From the NCBI RefSeq assembly GCF_040939455.1, contig NC_134113.1:12262501-12326500 (forward strand): 64,000 bases of DNA. Direction: 5' to 3'. This document shows positions 1 through 9,795 of the stretch, in pieces. Source of the stretch: Microcebus murinus (Eukaryota; Chordata; Mammalia; Primates; Cheirogaleidae). The stretch's first letter is position 1; the number at the start of each line of letters is the position of its first letter. Below the pieces are notes generated by a model. It was not told the origin of the DNA. It ran no database searches and was given only the letters and a program-made list of their open reading frames with translations. The position numbers and the translations under genes are program-made.

Positions 1-188
1 CACACTTCATAATCAAAAGTGCCGGAGCTGGATGCCACCTACATAGCCTAAGACAGAGGCCTCACCGACATTTCGATCGCCCGATCTTATATTTGGGGTG
101 CTGGTCGCGGAAGCCCATCGTGTAGCCTAAGACAGGCTCTCCACCAACCTGTGTAAATCTCCCTCATATTAATAAAGATAGGGGGAGA
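1..188 (+). mobile_element. 3' end of endogenous retrovirus internal region
   Basis: This is sequence directly upstream of a purine-rich tract (about 175-188) that abuts a TG-starting LTR. No open gene is recognisable; it would be the 3' non-coding end of a provirus whose body lies left of the window. A motif tagcctaagaca occurs at 44 and 123, and again in part inside the LTR at 252. Confidence 0.5.
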
Positions 189-553
189 TGTTGGAGACTA
201 AGACCCTCCACATTCCAACGACTTGTCCTGACTTGTCCTACGCATGGAAAATAGCCTAAGATGAAAATAGCACCCAGCCCTCCAGCTATAGTTCCGAGAA
301 GAATGCATTACAGCTTTTGGTGCCATTGAGATGCTGATTGGGGCTGATTAGCCCACACCCAAGCCTCACCATCCCCCCACTCTATTTTTCTGTTTCTACT
401 TCCTTGTTTTCTGTATATAAAACCTACTAAAAATCCAAGTAAAGTAGACCTTGACAATCATTCGCTTGGTCTCGTTTCTTTCTCTCGCTCATCTCTTTCA
501 GGCACGGTCCCCCTCGCCCCCGTGAGTAACAGAAGGTCCCGCGGGCCGGGACA
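189..553 (+). mobile_element. Retroviral LTR (probable class II / ERVK-like 3' LTR)
   Basis: The block starts TGTTGG right after a purine tract and ends GGGACA, giving TG...CA ends and a 365-bp length typical of betaretrovirus-like LTRs. A TATA box (tatataaaa, 414-422) is followed by an AGTAAA-type poly(A) signal (438-443) and a pyrimidine-rich U5-like stretch (tcgtttctttctctcgctc). The family is not assigned. No coding capacity is left in the window. An alternative is that the whole of 1-553 belongs to one longer LTR. Confidence 0.6.
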
Positions 554-914
554 AGAAAAGACTCTGTGGAAGAGTCCCCTGCGTGCTGAGCCTTGAGGGT
601 GTGAGCTCAAGAGAGGCCAGGCGCAGAGTGAGTCCCCGACGGCCCACTGTGGCTGGAGTGTGAGAGTTTGGGGGCGGGGGAAGGGTCAGGAGGGGACCTG
701 GAGAGGCAGGTCAGAGAGGGGCTTACCCAGCCCCCACCCCAAGAGATGCTGCAGATGCACAGCATGAGCAGAGGGGAAAGAGGGAAAGAAAAAGCCCAGC
801 TTTTTCTAAACGTTGCCAGGAGCAATGGCCCCACGCCATAAGGGAGGATGAACACATGGATCCACGAACGGATTACACCCACATTCACTCACTACCTCTC
901 AACCCCAGGGTTCA
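554..914. other. Unassigned unique-looking sequence
   Basis: I see no gene, RNA or recognisable repeat. The open frame on the minus strand (607-888) has no recognisable domain. Confidence 0.5.
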
Positions 915-1100
915 TGCCAGATGCTTTCACTCATATAAACTTATTTAATTTTCATGATAAGCCCGTAAAATAAGTGTTATTATTTGCAAACTCCAACTTG
1001 CCAAATGCATGCAGGGTGGTTATTATATGCCAGGCACTTTGCTAAGCCCTGAGGATACAGAGATGAACAAGACCATTTAAAAATTTAAACAAGACCATTT
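915..1100 (-). repeat. MIR (about 915-1010) followed by L2 fragment, both minus
   Basis: The first part resembles the reverse of the MIR 3' half (cttatttaattttcatgataa). The second (tgccaggcactttgctaagccctgaggata...) is the reverse of the L2 3' end. Confidence 0.6.
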
Positions 1101-1124
1101 AAAGCGCAGGGTTTATCATGCTCA

Positions 1125-1215
1125 TGATATCACTGGGGATATCACTGTCTCCCCAGCATCTAGCATAGTCTCTGGCACGTAGTAGGTGCGCAATAAATGT
1201 CCAATCAAATGATCC
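1125..1215 (+). repeat. L2 3' end, plus
   Basis: It reads ccccagcatctagcatagtctctggcacgtag then taggtgcgcaataaatg, the classic L2 terminus. Confidence 0.7.
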
Positions 1216-1319
1216 TGGCTGGAGTTTGGACAGTACTCAGATAATTGGATGTAAGATTACACGAAGAAGGTGCCAATTTGTAAGCCTCGAGGCCAAATAC
1301 ATGATGTCACTGGTGGAAC

Positions 1320-1372
1320 CATCTCTCTGTGCCTCAGTTTCCTCATCTAGAAAATGGACATGATATCTAGGT
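1320..1372 (+). repeat. MIR fragment, plus
   Basis: The core ctgtgcctcagtttcctcat is exact for MIR. Confidence 0.75.
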
Positions 1373-1380
1373 AGAAAGCG

Positions 1381-1860
1381 GGGCTGCCTACACACGTGAG
1401 CCCTCCGTCGCAGCTGACTGGATGAGGGGCGGGAGCTCTACCCGTAGGCAGCCAACCCATTGGCCAGGGGCTTCCGACGTAGCCTGTGGCAAAAAAGATG
1501 GGTCCAGCCCGTCACCCCTCCCGGGAGCTTGCAAGAACCCGGGCTGGGCGGAACAAAGCAGCCATCTATCCGCTTGGGCCCGCAAGGGCTGGAAAGCTGG
1601 ATGGGTGCTCGGATTTCCTAGCTTTTGGCAACTACACGGTTTGGCTGGCGAGGCCACACCCGCGCGGTACCCAGTGTGCTCGCTGTGCGGTGCGCGCTGG
1701 CGTCCGCCGGCGTCTACAGGTGGGAAACCCGAGCTCGCGGGCCAGGTGGCTCCGAGGTGCCAAGCTGGCAGGCGGATCCCAGCCTGGCCCCGGGGCCACG
1801 CTCCGCTCCATCGGTCTGGTGTCTTCGGGCTCACTGGGAATTCAGGAGAAAAGCTCTTTC
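1381..1860. promoter_or_regulatory. CpG-island-like block without an identified gene
   Basis: By eye about 37 CpGs occur in 450 bases at roughly 62 percent GC, giving an observed/expected near 0.85. It contains a CCAAT-type box (cccattggccagg, about 1456) and has no repeat signature. Overlapping open frames on both strands are expected at this composition and none has a recognisable domain. It could be a promoter of an unannotated transcript, or of a gene starting to the left on the minus strand. The human neighbour downstream of MCM5 is RASD2, but nothing here shows RASD2 coding sequence. Confidence 0.5.
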
Positions 1861-2289
1861 GCTTTGTAGTTTAGTAGAAACCAAAAACATACATATTATG
1901 GAAAACTTTGAGATATGTTGGGCTGGGAATGCGGGACATTTTGTTCCAGCTTTTATTTAGCCCGTGGTTCGGATCCAGGCCCTGTGTACACAACAGCCGG
2001 GGCTCCGCGCCAGCGGAGAGCCCGGAGGTGGATGAGTAATTCCGAAACAGGGGCAGCCCCCGGGCCCTGCCAGCTTGCCTCGGGGACGCCTGGCAGTCTT
2101 TTTCAGGCCATTAACTATTTTAGAAATCCCAAAAACATTCTTTTTCTGTGGATATTCCTCAAAGTGGGTGTTGAGGAATTGGGGCTTTGATCTAAAGCTA
2201 AACTTGGCCCGCAAACGCTACACATTGGTACCGTCTTCCTGTAATTCTACAGCCAGTTATCCTAGTGCTGCCCAAAACTCCAGCCAGGG
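1861..2289. other. Unassigned sequence next to the CpG-rich block
   Basis: The base composition is more balanced and no repeat family is recognised. The stretch 2100-2215 looks non-repetitive and could be a conserved non-coding element, but this cannot be judged from one sequence. Confidence 0.4.
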
Positions 2290-2475
2290 CCATTCACTCG
2301 ACATTCACTGGTCACCTGCTATGTGCCAGGGACCATGCTAGGTGCTGGCGATACCATGGCATTCCCGGTGATGTCATGACATCATAATACCCCTATGTCC
2401 ATGGAGCTTATATTATAACTTAGAGGGAGATGTAGACATTAATTAAAAAATCATGTATGTAAATATAAAGCTGCT
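2290..2475 (-). repeat. L2 fragment, minus
   Basis: The phrase cacctgctatgtgccaggga then ccatgctaggtgctgg is the reverse of the L2 3' end, followed by the decayed body. Confidence 0.7.
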
Positions 2476-3694
2476 AATTGCTGTCGGTGGCACGAAGATA
2501 AAGTCCAGAGTAGGGCGATTGGTTATTAGGGACCTGGCTTAGTTTGCAGGTGTGTGGATCGGGGACAGACGCTCTGAGGAAGGCATGGCTCCTTCTGAGA
2601 CCCAATGTCCGCAGTCTCATGTCCCCAGGGTACTCCCCCGCAACCCTGATCATCCCCGTCCCCGAGCCTTCCCTGGGACCAGCGTGCTTCTGACCCACAT
2701 CTGGCCACGCCACTCTTCTGTGTTGCCAGTGGCTCCGTGTTGTCTACTGGCTAGAGCTAAACATCTTCATGTGGCCTCCAAAGCCGGGGGCCCCAGGCCG
2801 GAAGAGTAGCCTGTGCAAGAGCCCGGGGGTGTAAGCGGGAGAAGGGGTCCCCAGGGGAAGTTCCAGGACTCGAGGCACCAACTCTAGAGAGGCCATGTCC
2901 CTGCGCCACGTCCCCTCCCTCACCAAGCCCAGCCAGGCCATGCCCTGACTTGCCCCTAATTCCCCACTTCCACGGCCATCATCGGGGCCCAGGCCTCATC
3001 GTACTGGGGCTGGGCCACAGCAGCAGCCTGTTCCCTCCTCTCTCCCCATCCCTGGCCCGGACCCTCTTTTCCCTGCAGCGGCCACAGCGCTCCAGACCCA
3101 CAGATTCCCTGTGGCCCCATCACCCCCCCACCGAAAACCCTTCCATGGCTCCCATCGCCACCAGTCACTCGCTGGCCTGATTTCGCCCCCCTGCACCATT
3201 TGGCCTTGGCCTCCCTCAGCCTCATCTTCAGCCTCTGGAACCCTGACTTCAGCGGTGGGAATCCTTGGTGCTCCCCTAATGTCCCACTGTCTCCTCCTCC
3301 CTCCGTGGGGCTGCTTGTCCTCTCTGTGCTCCCTCCCCCTGCAGCAGCTCGGCGCCCCACCCGGGCCAGGCACCTCTGCCGCGCTCCTGCTGCACTGAGC
3401 ACGGGCCCTCCACGTTCAGCACACAGCTCCTCCTCGCCTGGGTGCTTGCTGGTCCCCCAGACCGTGACTTGAGCGAGGGCACGGCCGTGACCCCCACTGT
3501 GGCCACAGTGGTCAGTGCAAAAAACGGGTGCGACGCAGGGGCCAGCGGGGGAGGGGCTGATAGGGCTGACAGTGGGTTGGTCGATGGGTGCACGGATCCG
3601 GGCAACGTGGGAAGAGGGGCGCACAGGCAGGCGAGAGGCGGATGAGTGGGTGAGTGGTGGGAGCTGAGCAGCTTGGGGCAGCGAACGGCAGCCG
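2476..3694. other. GC-rich intergenic sequence, nothing recognised
   Basis: Several long open frames on both strands reflect GC richness and have no recognisable domains, start context or splice structure. Confidence 0.5.
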
Positions 3695-3920
3695 GAGCGC
3701 TCGGATGGAATCCCAGCTCGCTCGGCCTCTCACTAGTCATGTGGCCTTGGGCAAGCCATTTACTACTTCTATGTCTTTATGTTTTCATCTGCAAAGGGAG
3801 ACAGTAATAAGAACACCTCGCTCGTGCGGGGGCCGTGAGAGTTAGATGAGTCGCTATAAGCGCTGTGAACGGTGCCTGGCCCGTCATGCACGCCCCGTAA
3901 GTTTGAGCGATAGTTATGGT
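3695..3920 (+). repeat. Near full-length MIR, plus
   Basis: It contains the head (atggaatcccagctcgctc), core (catgtggccttgggcaagcc) and tail (aacggtgcctggcccgtcat). It is unusual in still carrying many CpGs for such an old element. Confidence 0.8.
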
Positions 3921-4869
3921 TATGGAGGATGGAGGGACAGCAGGTGACACACGGGCGGGTGGAGGGTGAAAAAGGTGCATGGGCAGGCGGGTGGAGGACG
4001 CCAGGCCAGGGAGTTACGGCGCTGAGGACCTGCCCTGAAGAGCTAGGGGACAGGACGGGGAGGGCGATGGAGGCGGCTGGTGCAGACAGGGCCTGGGGCG
4101 GCCGGAGAGCACTGTGCCGGGAGGACGGGGCCTCCCCGAGATGGGGGCTGCCAAATTCAGGGCAGCGGTAGCCAAAGGGGAAGAAAACACTGTGCTGGCA
4201 CTTTCCTCTACAAATGGGCCAAGTAGGGATTCCGGTGCCCATTCGGGAGGGGACAGAGTGCCCGGCCTGGAGGTACGCAGCTGGGGAGGGGCCGCGGGCT
4301 GCCAGGCTGCAGAGCTCGCGCCCTGCCCCACGTGGCCGCTCCTCTGCCAACGGCACACGGCGCTGCGGCACACGCTGGGCCTGCCGCGGCCCCTGGCATG
4401 TGTCTGCGCTCCTCCCAGGGCTGCCCGGGCGGGAAGGTGAAGGACTGTGAGGGAGGGAGGGGACCGTTAGTCTGGGGACCGGGAGAAAGGTGACCTGATC
4501 TCAGACAGCAGAGTTTCTGAGCTGGAAGGGACTTGAGACATGGTGCTGGTGCCAGTGTCATAGAGAAGGTGTCGAAACCAGATCTGGACGTTGGCAGAAG
4601 ATACCTGCGGCGGCATTGATTAGAGCCTCCTGGGGAGATCCGGTGGCTCCCGCCCGCAGATAAGGTGTGCGGGCTGCGATCAGTATTGGCTGATTGGCCG
4701 GGCCAGCTGAGAAGGAAACCAGCCGACTTCTCAGCAGAGGGGTGGAAAGGAAGCCGGGTGGGGAGCAGGTGGCCTGGTTCTCCGCCTCCCGCACCCTGTC
4801 CGCCACTGACGTGCAGGACTGTGGGCAAAGAGAAAAAACTGTGCCTTTATCAGAGACCTAACACACGCT
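3921..4869. other. GC-rich intergenic sequence, nothing certain
   Basis: There is a weak MIR-like or L2-like resemblance around 4510-4600 only. No gene is supported. Confidence 0.45.
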
Positions 4870-5035
4870 GCACACTGTCTGACACTTTCACAGATACGAT
4901 CCCCTCTTATCCCCACAACAACCACGTTATTAGCCCAATTTCACAGGTGGGGAAACTGAGGCTAGGAGATACAAATGACTTGCCCAAGGTCCCACTGCCA
5001 GGAAGTCAAAGAATTGGATCCAAATCAGATCTGTC
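4870..5035 (-). repeat. MIR, minus
   Basis: The diagnostic phrase ggggaaactgaggctaggag is followed by cttgcccaaggtcccac. Confidence 0.8.
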
Positions 5036-5064
5036 TCCAAAACTGGAGCTACAACATGCACTCT

Positions 5065-5135
5065 GCATGCTCCTCCCTGTTTCTGGGCCTCAGTCTCCCC
5101 ATCTGCACAGTCATAAGGTTTCTGATGAGACGGTC
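5065..5135 (+). repeat. MIR core fragment, plus
   Basis: The phrase gggcctcagtctccccatct matches the MIR core. Confidence 0.55.
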
Positions 5136-5189
5136 TCCAAGGGCTCCGCCCAGGCTGGGGCATGCTCTCAGCATCAAATGCAGGAGCAG

Positions 5190-5310
5190 GAGCAGAGCCC
5201 CTATTCTGTGCCAGGCTCCGTGCTGGGCACTGAGGGCAGGAAGATTAGAAGACCTGGTCCCTGTCCTCGAGGAAGGTGGCATCTGTGGGGGACAGACAGT
5301 CACAGGAATG
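5190..5310 (-). repeat. L2 fragment, minus
   Basis: It reads ctgtgccaggctccgtgctg then ggcactgagggcaggaagat, followed by cctggtccctgtcctcga. Confidence 0.65.
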
Positions 5311-5539
5311 ATCCCAGTACCATGAGGCGAGTACATGCCGAGTCCTCCCAGGCTTGCGGCCCAGCGGCTGTCAAGGAGGAGACGATGAAGAACGTGGGTC
5401 TGGACAACCAGGGGTTTGCCCTCCTGGTGGAGGTGGCTGCATCCGGCCAGGGGCCCAGCCCAGCCCCTGACCTGCAGGGATGGGGTCAGCCCTCACCTGT
5501 GCACCGCCCCTCATCAACCACCCAGCTTATGAGTTAGCT

Positions 5540-5625
5540 GCAGATCCCTCACCAGCCTCGTCTTCTAGATGAAGGCAGCTCTGAGGCTCAGAGGAGGTAA
5601 GCAGCTGACCCGCTGTCACGGGCCT
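5540..5625 (-). repeat. MIR fragment, minus
   Basis: The resemblance is agatgaaggcagctctgagg then ctcagaggaggtaagcag. Confidence 0.5.
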
Positions 5626-5734
5626 TGGAGGATCAGGGAAGTGTAAGCCCTCGACGGTCTGCCTCCTTCCACACACCGCCCCCTCCATCCCCTAAAACTC
5701 AGAGGAGATCCAGAAACACTCAACGCTTGGCACC

Positions 5735-5930
5735 CTGTGAGTCAAAACTGGCAGGCTCAACCACAGAGCAGACGCAAAAGGCCTCCTGGAGGAGGTGGGG
5801 ACTCCTGCTGGGTCCTAAGGATGTGGGACAATTGGCTGGAGTGAAGCAGGTATCCCAGGCAAAGGAATGGCATGTTCAAAGGCCCAGGGGCCAGAGTGAG
5901 CTCTTGAGCAGTGGTTGTAGCAGAGAGTAC
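5735..5930 (-). repeat. L2 body fragment, minus
   Basis: It reads cctcctggaggaggtggg then gcatgttcaaaggcccaggg, phrases of the reversed L2 body. Confidence 0.55.
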
Positions 5931-5934
5931 ACTT

Positions 5935-6345
5935 GAGGCAGGAAGCACACCTGGGGCTGAGAGTGCACCTGGGGCAGGAAACACACCTAGGACAGGGAGC
6001 ACACCTGGGACAGGGAGCACACCTGGGACAGGGAGCACACCTGGGACAGGGAGCACACCTGGGAAGAGGGCACATCTTAGATAGGGAGCACACCTGGGAC
6101 AGGGAGCACACCTGGGACAGGGAGCACACCTGGGACAGGGAGCACACCTGGGACAGGGAGCACACCTGTGATGAACACACCTGGGAAGAGGGCACATCTT
6201 GGACAGGGAGCTTACCTGGAATAGGGAGTACATAGGAGGCAGAGACAACACCGGAAGCAGGGCTTACACCTGGGGCAGAGAGCACACCTGCGGCCGAGAG
6301 CACACCTAGGACAGGGAGCTCCCCTGGGACAGGGAGCACATGCAG
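5935..6345 (+). repeat. Minisatellite, about 18-bp unit
   Basis: Over 20 imperfect copies of gggagcacacctgggaca run in tandem. The central copies (about 5995-6060 and 6080-6165) are nearly perfect and the edges are degenerate. The open frames across it on both strands are periodic translations, not genes. Confidence 0.95.
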
Positions 6346-7234
6346 GGCTGAGATGACACACCTGGGGCAGGGAAGGATGAGGGGCAGGGGACCAGGGTTG
6401 GGGGCACCCGGCTTTCCGATGACTCGGAAGCCAGGCTGGTTTGTGGAAGACGCACTTGGAGAGGGTGCAGGTGCTGTACCAGGACTTTCATCCAAGCGTC
6501 TGGGACAGAGGGTTCGGCAGACCTCGCCGTTTGATTCGGATGGTCACTTTTCCTTCCTGAGCTCATTCTAATCTCCTTAAGATTAGAATCTCCAGGAGTC
6601 ATGAAGTCCTGACATTTATGACTCGGGGTTGGAGTGACCTTTCGAAATCAGCAGCACACGGAGGAGAGCCATGGGCGTGGGGCAGTGGGCCCTGGGTGGA
6701 CAGCCGGGGGCCTCGGGACCCTGGCAGGGGAGGGGACAGCACGCGTGGAGGAGGGGCGGAGGCTGCTCTGGACCCAGCTGCTCCCGGCTGATGGGCCGTC
6801 TGCACCCGGGGGGGCTCGGAGACAAGCCCAAAAGGGCTCCCCACGCCTGGAGAAGTCCACCCCTCCCTGTGCCTGGCTTCACTTCCTGCCCACCCTCCTG
6901 GCCCGGAATCCATGTGTTTGCTCTCCCCTCCCGTAAACACCTCCTCCCAGCCCCCCAGCCCAGCCCTGCCCCACAGCTCAGTCTCACCCCCGCCCCTGGC
7001 CCCCAGAGGCTTTCTCTGTGCTGTTCCAGGCACCTGGAAGGCTCTGAACAAGCCGGCAAGGACCCCTCCCCACTGCGGCAGGGATGGACAATGCATGGAA
7101 TTGCAGGGAGGGTGACGGGCGTGGGGGGCGGGGGAGGACAAAGCAGGGCCGGCAAGGGGGACGGGCAGCTGCACCTGTAAACAGGCCTCACGGAGGTGAC
7201 ATTTGAGCCAAGACGTGAAGGCTGTTTTCCAGCC
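6346..7234. other. GC-rich intergenic sequence, nothing recognised
   Basis: No repeat or gene is identifiable. There are long overlapping open frames on both strands without domains. Confidence 0.45.
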
Positions 7235-7385
7235 TGGCTCTGCACTGCAGTAATTTACCCTGTGAGGCAGCTATCGTACAGATGCGGAAACTGAGGCTCG
7301 GAGGGTGGCGGCCTCGCCCAAGGTTGCTCAGCCTCTAAGTGACGGACCCAGGATTCGAACCCAAGTCCGCAGGGTCTGAACCCAC
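7235..7385 (-). repeat. MIR, minus
   Basis: The phrases are gatgcggaaactgaggctcg and ggattcgaacccaagtccgc. Confidence 0.8.
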
Positions 7386-7424
7386 ACAGGGAAGCACAGT
7401 GGTGAGGGTTAGAGTGAGGACGCC

Positions 7425-7600
7425 AGAGCCCGGGGGACCAAGAGCCCAATCTCAGTGTGGCCACAGCTGAGCCTCAGGCTCTGGGCCTCAGTTTCCCCAT
7501 CCATAAAGTGGGGGCATGGCAGAGCCCGCCGCCCAGGGTAGCTGAGAGGATTAGACAATGCAAGGTCATGAAGTGCTTACTCGGCACCTGGCCCTAGGCG
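7425..7600 (+). repeat. MIR, plus
   Basis: It reads ctgggcctcagtttccccat then gctgagaggattagacaatg. Confidence 0.8.
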
Positions 7601-7639
7601 CCCCAGACGAGTGACAGGTCACGTGATCGTCAGTTCCAC

Positions 7640-8230
7640 TGCCCCTCATCTGCCCGCCCGCACCTGAGTCTCCCAGCACGGTGCCTGGCTGTGGCCTGCG
7701 CCAGCCGACCAAGCCTGTGTCGTGGGGCCGGCTGGGGCGGGTTCCCTCGGCTGGCGGGCAGGTCCCCTGGCGCCGTCCCCGTCCCTTGCTCGTTTGCTTC
7801 TCTCTCCAGCCCAATGCAGTAGGGGCGAGCTGGCAGTGGCGTTGTCGCCAGCGCCCAGGGAGGGCGATGGGTGGCCCCGATCCCGCTGGCCCTGCGGGGG
7901 AGAGCAGCAGCCACCGCGGGGGGCAGAGCCCTCCTCCCGGCTCCTTCCGCCGCCCTGTCGCGTCTCTTGCCCTCCCAGGTACCGCCAGGACTCCCAGCCC
8001 AAAGGAGGCCGCCCGTGCCACTCCTCGCTGCCGCAGCCCTCGGTGGGGAAGGGCGGGTCTGTGTGCAGATGAAGGATGGATGGACAGAGGCCCTGAGGGG
8101 GGAGGCACCTGCTGAGCACAGGTGCCTGCGTTGGGGCCAGAACCTTCCCATTCCGCAGTGCGGTGTGGCGCTGGCCCCCGCCACGCCAGAGCCTGTCCGC
8201 TCCTCGGGGCACTTGCGGTGACCTGGGTAG
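7640..8230. promoter_or_regulatory. CpG-island-like block
   Basis: By eye about 48 CpGs occur in 580 bases at roughly 68 percent GC (observed/expected about 0.7). No repeat is recognised inside. The surrounding region is itself CpG-rich, so this may be composition rather than a promoter. Confidence 0.4.
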
Positions 8231-8433
8231 CAGTGTGGCGTGGGGGTTCTGAGCTCTGCCCCTGGAGTCAGGGCCTGAGTGTGAACTTGCGGTGACCTGG
8301 GTAGCAGTGTGGCGTGGGGGTTCTGAGCTCTGCCCCTGGAGTCAGGGCCTGAGTGTGAACTTGCGGTGACCTGGGGAGCAGTGTGGCGTGGGGGTGCTGA
8401 GCTCTGCCCCTGGAGTCGAGGCCTGAGTGTGAA
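8211..8433 (+). repeat. Three tandem copies of a 74-bp unit
   Basis: Copies start at 8211, 8285 and 8359 (acttgcggtgacctggg). Copies 1 and 2 are almost identical and copy 3 has a few changes. The unit includes the MIR head (ctctgcccctggagtcaggg), and the last copy runs into the rest of a MIR. Confidence 0.95.
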
Positions 8434-8560
8434 CCCCAGCTCTGCTGCTCAGGCACCCAAGGGAAAATTAGTTAACCTCTCTCTAAGACTCAGTTTTCCC
8501 ATCTGTTAAATGGGATGATGTTCTTGCTGCCTCCCAGATCTGTGGCCGCGTTGGAATTAG
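8380..8560 (+). repeat. MIR, plus, whose head is triplicated upstream
   Basis: It reads gaaccccagctctgctgctc then aacctctctctaagactcag then cccatctgttaaatggg. Confidence 0.8.
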
Positions 8561-9214
8561 GGTCTCTGAGGCATAAGCACCTCCCTGCCCCGCCTCCCCT
8601 CCCCTCGCTGTGCCGTCCATCCGGCCTGCGTCTCCCCTCCTCACCGGGTGAGCCTCGGGTTCAAACATCCCCTCCGCAGGGAAGCCTGCCTGACCCCCAC
8701 GTTTCTCCGTGGGGCTGGCCACTCCCAATTTGGAAACTCCACTAGGCCCCAACCCTCCCTGTGTCCTGGCCCAGGCCCCACGTGCAGCTGCCATTCACTC
8801 GTCTGCTCCCCCTCCCACAGTGGCCCCAGCGAGCCCAAGTCCTGACCCGACCCTCGCCCTGGGCCGCGGCGGCTGGCAGGGTGCCGGCCAGGGCAGGCTC
8901 AGTGTGACGGGGAAGCTGGGCACGAGGAAGCAGCCACGGGCGCTCCGGGCTCCACGCCTCCCTCGGGTGTCCGACTTTCCATGGGGGACTGGACTTTTCA
9001 TGAATTGCTTTTCACAGCCTTGAGGACAGAGCAGCAATGGTGGACTTTCGGGACAAATGACAGAGTGGAGAAGAGCCGTTTCGACCGCTCAGGCTCTAGG
9101 AGCCCCAAATCCTACCCTGCCAACAGCTGCTCGTGTCCGCCAGGCATCAACCCTTCCGTGGCAGGATGGGTAAAACCTAAACGTTGGCACTGCCAGCTCC
9201 AGCCCCATCTTCCC
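8561..9214. other. GC-rich intergenic sequence, nothing recognised
   Basis: No repeat family or gene can be supported. Confidence 0.45.
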
Positions 9215-9795
9215 CAAATCTCCTTGCCCCCCTGTGTCCCCTACTCCCTGCCATGCACATATTCCTGTATTTTCACTAGACTGGCTTCAGATGTCCTCTC
9301 TGTGCTAAGCCCTGCTGCCTCAGGGCCTTTGCACAGGCTCTTTCCTTTGCCCGACATGCCCTGTTCTCACCTCCTTGCCTTGTCTACGTCTCCTCATTCT
9401 CTGAGTCTCCACTGAAGTATCACTTCCTCGAAGACGCCCTCCCTGGCCCCTTAGACTAGGTGAGCCTCCTCTCTCTGCACCCCAGCACCCCAAGATTTTC
9501 TTCCATGGCACTGATCACAGTTTGTGATTGCACATTTTGTTCATATTTACACCCTGCCAGAGCTGTGGCCAGGAGCATGGACCCTGGGGTCACGCTGCCT
9601 GGCTGACAGCGGGTCTCCCTCGCACTGGCTGCGTGTGCTTGGCCCAGTGACAGCGTCAGCTTCCTCGGCTGTGAAATGGGTCAGTAAAAGTAGACACTTG
9701 TGCTGCGCCTGTTTGTTCACCAGCTCACCCCTGAGCCCCACCGTGGCACACAGCAGGCGCCCAATAGACAGCTGCGGGACGAATGGATGAATCTG
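9215..9795 (+). repeat. L2 3' portion, plus, interrupted by a MIR
   Basis: The first part (9215-9555) has ctgcctcagggcctttgcac and atcacttcctcgaagacgcc. The terminus resumes at about 9715 (gtggcacacagcaggcgccc). Confidence 0.75.
9556..9700 (+). repeat. MIR, plus, nested in L2
   Basis: It reads agcatggaccctggggtcac then ggctgtgaaatgggtcagta. Confidence 0.75.

Noticed and set aside
1388..1874. Overlapping open frames of about 150 codons on both strands
   Set aside because: High GC in the CpG-rich block explains the lack of stops; translations have no recognisable features.
4665..5537. 290-codon plus-strand open frame
   Set aside because: It spans MIR and L2 repeats, has no recognisable domain and no supporting splice or promoter structure.
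5935..6345. Repeat array considered as CRISPR-like
   Set aside because: Units are contiguous without spacers, and the genome is mammalian.
5757..6495. Periodic frames on both strands
   Set aside because: They follow the 18-bp minisatellite; the period is a multiple of three so all frames stay open.
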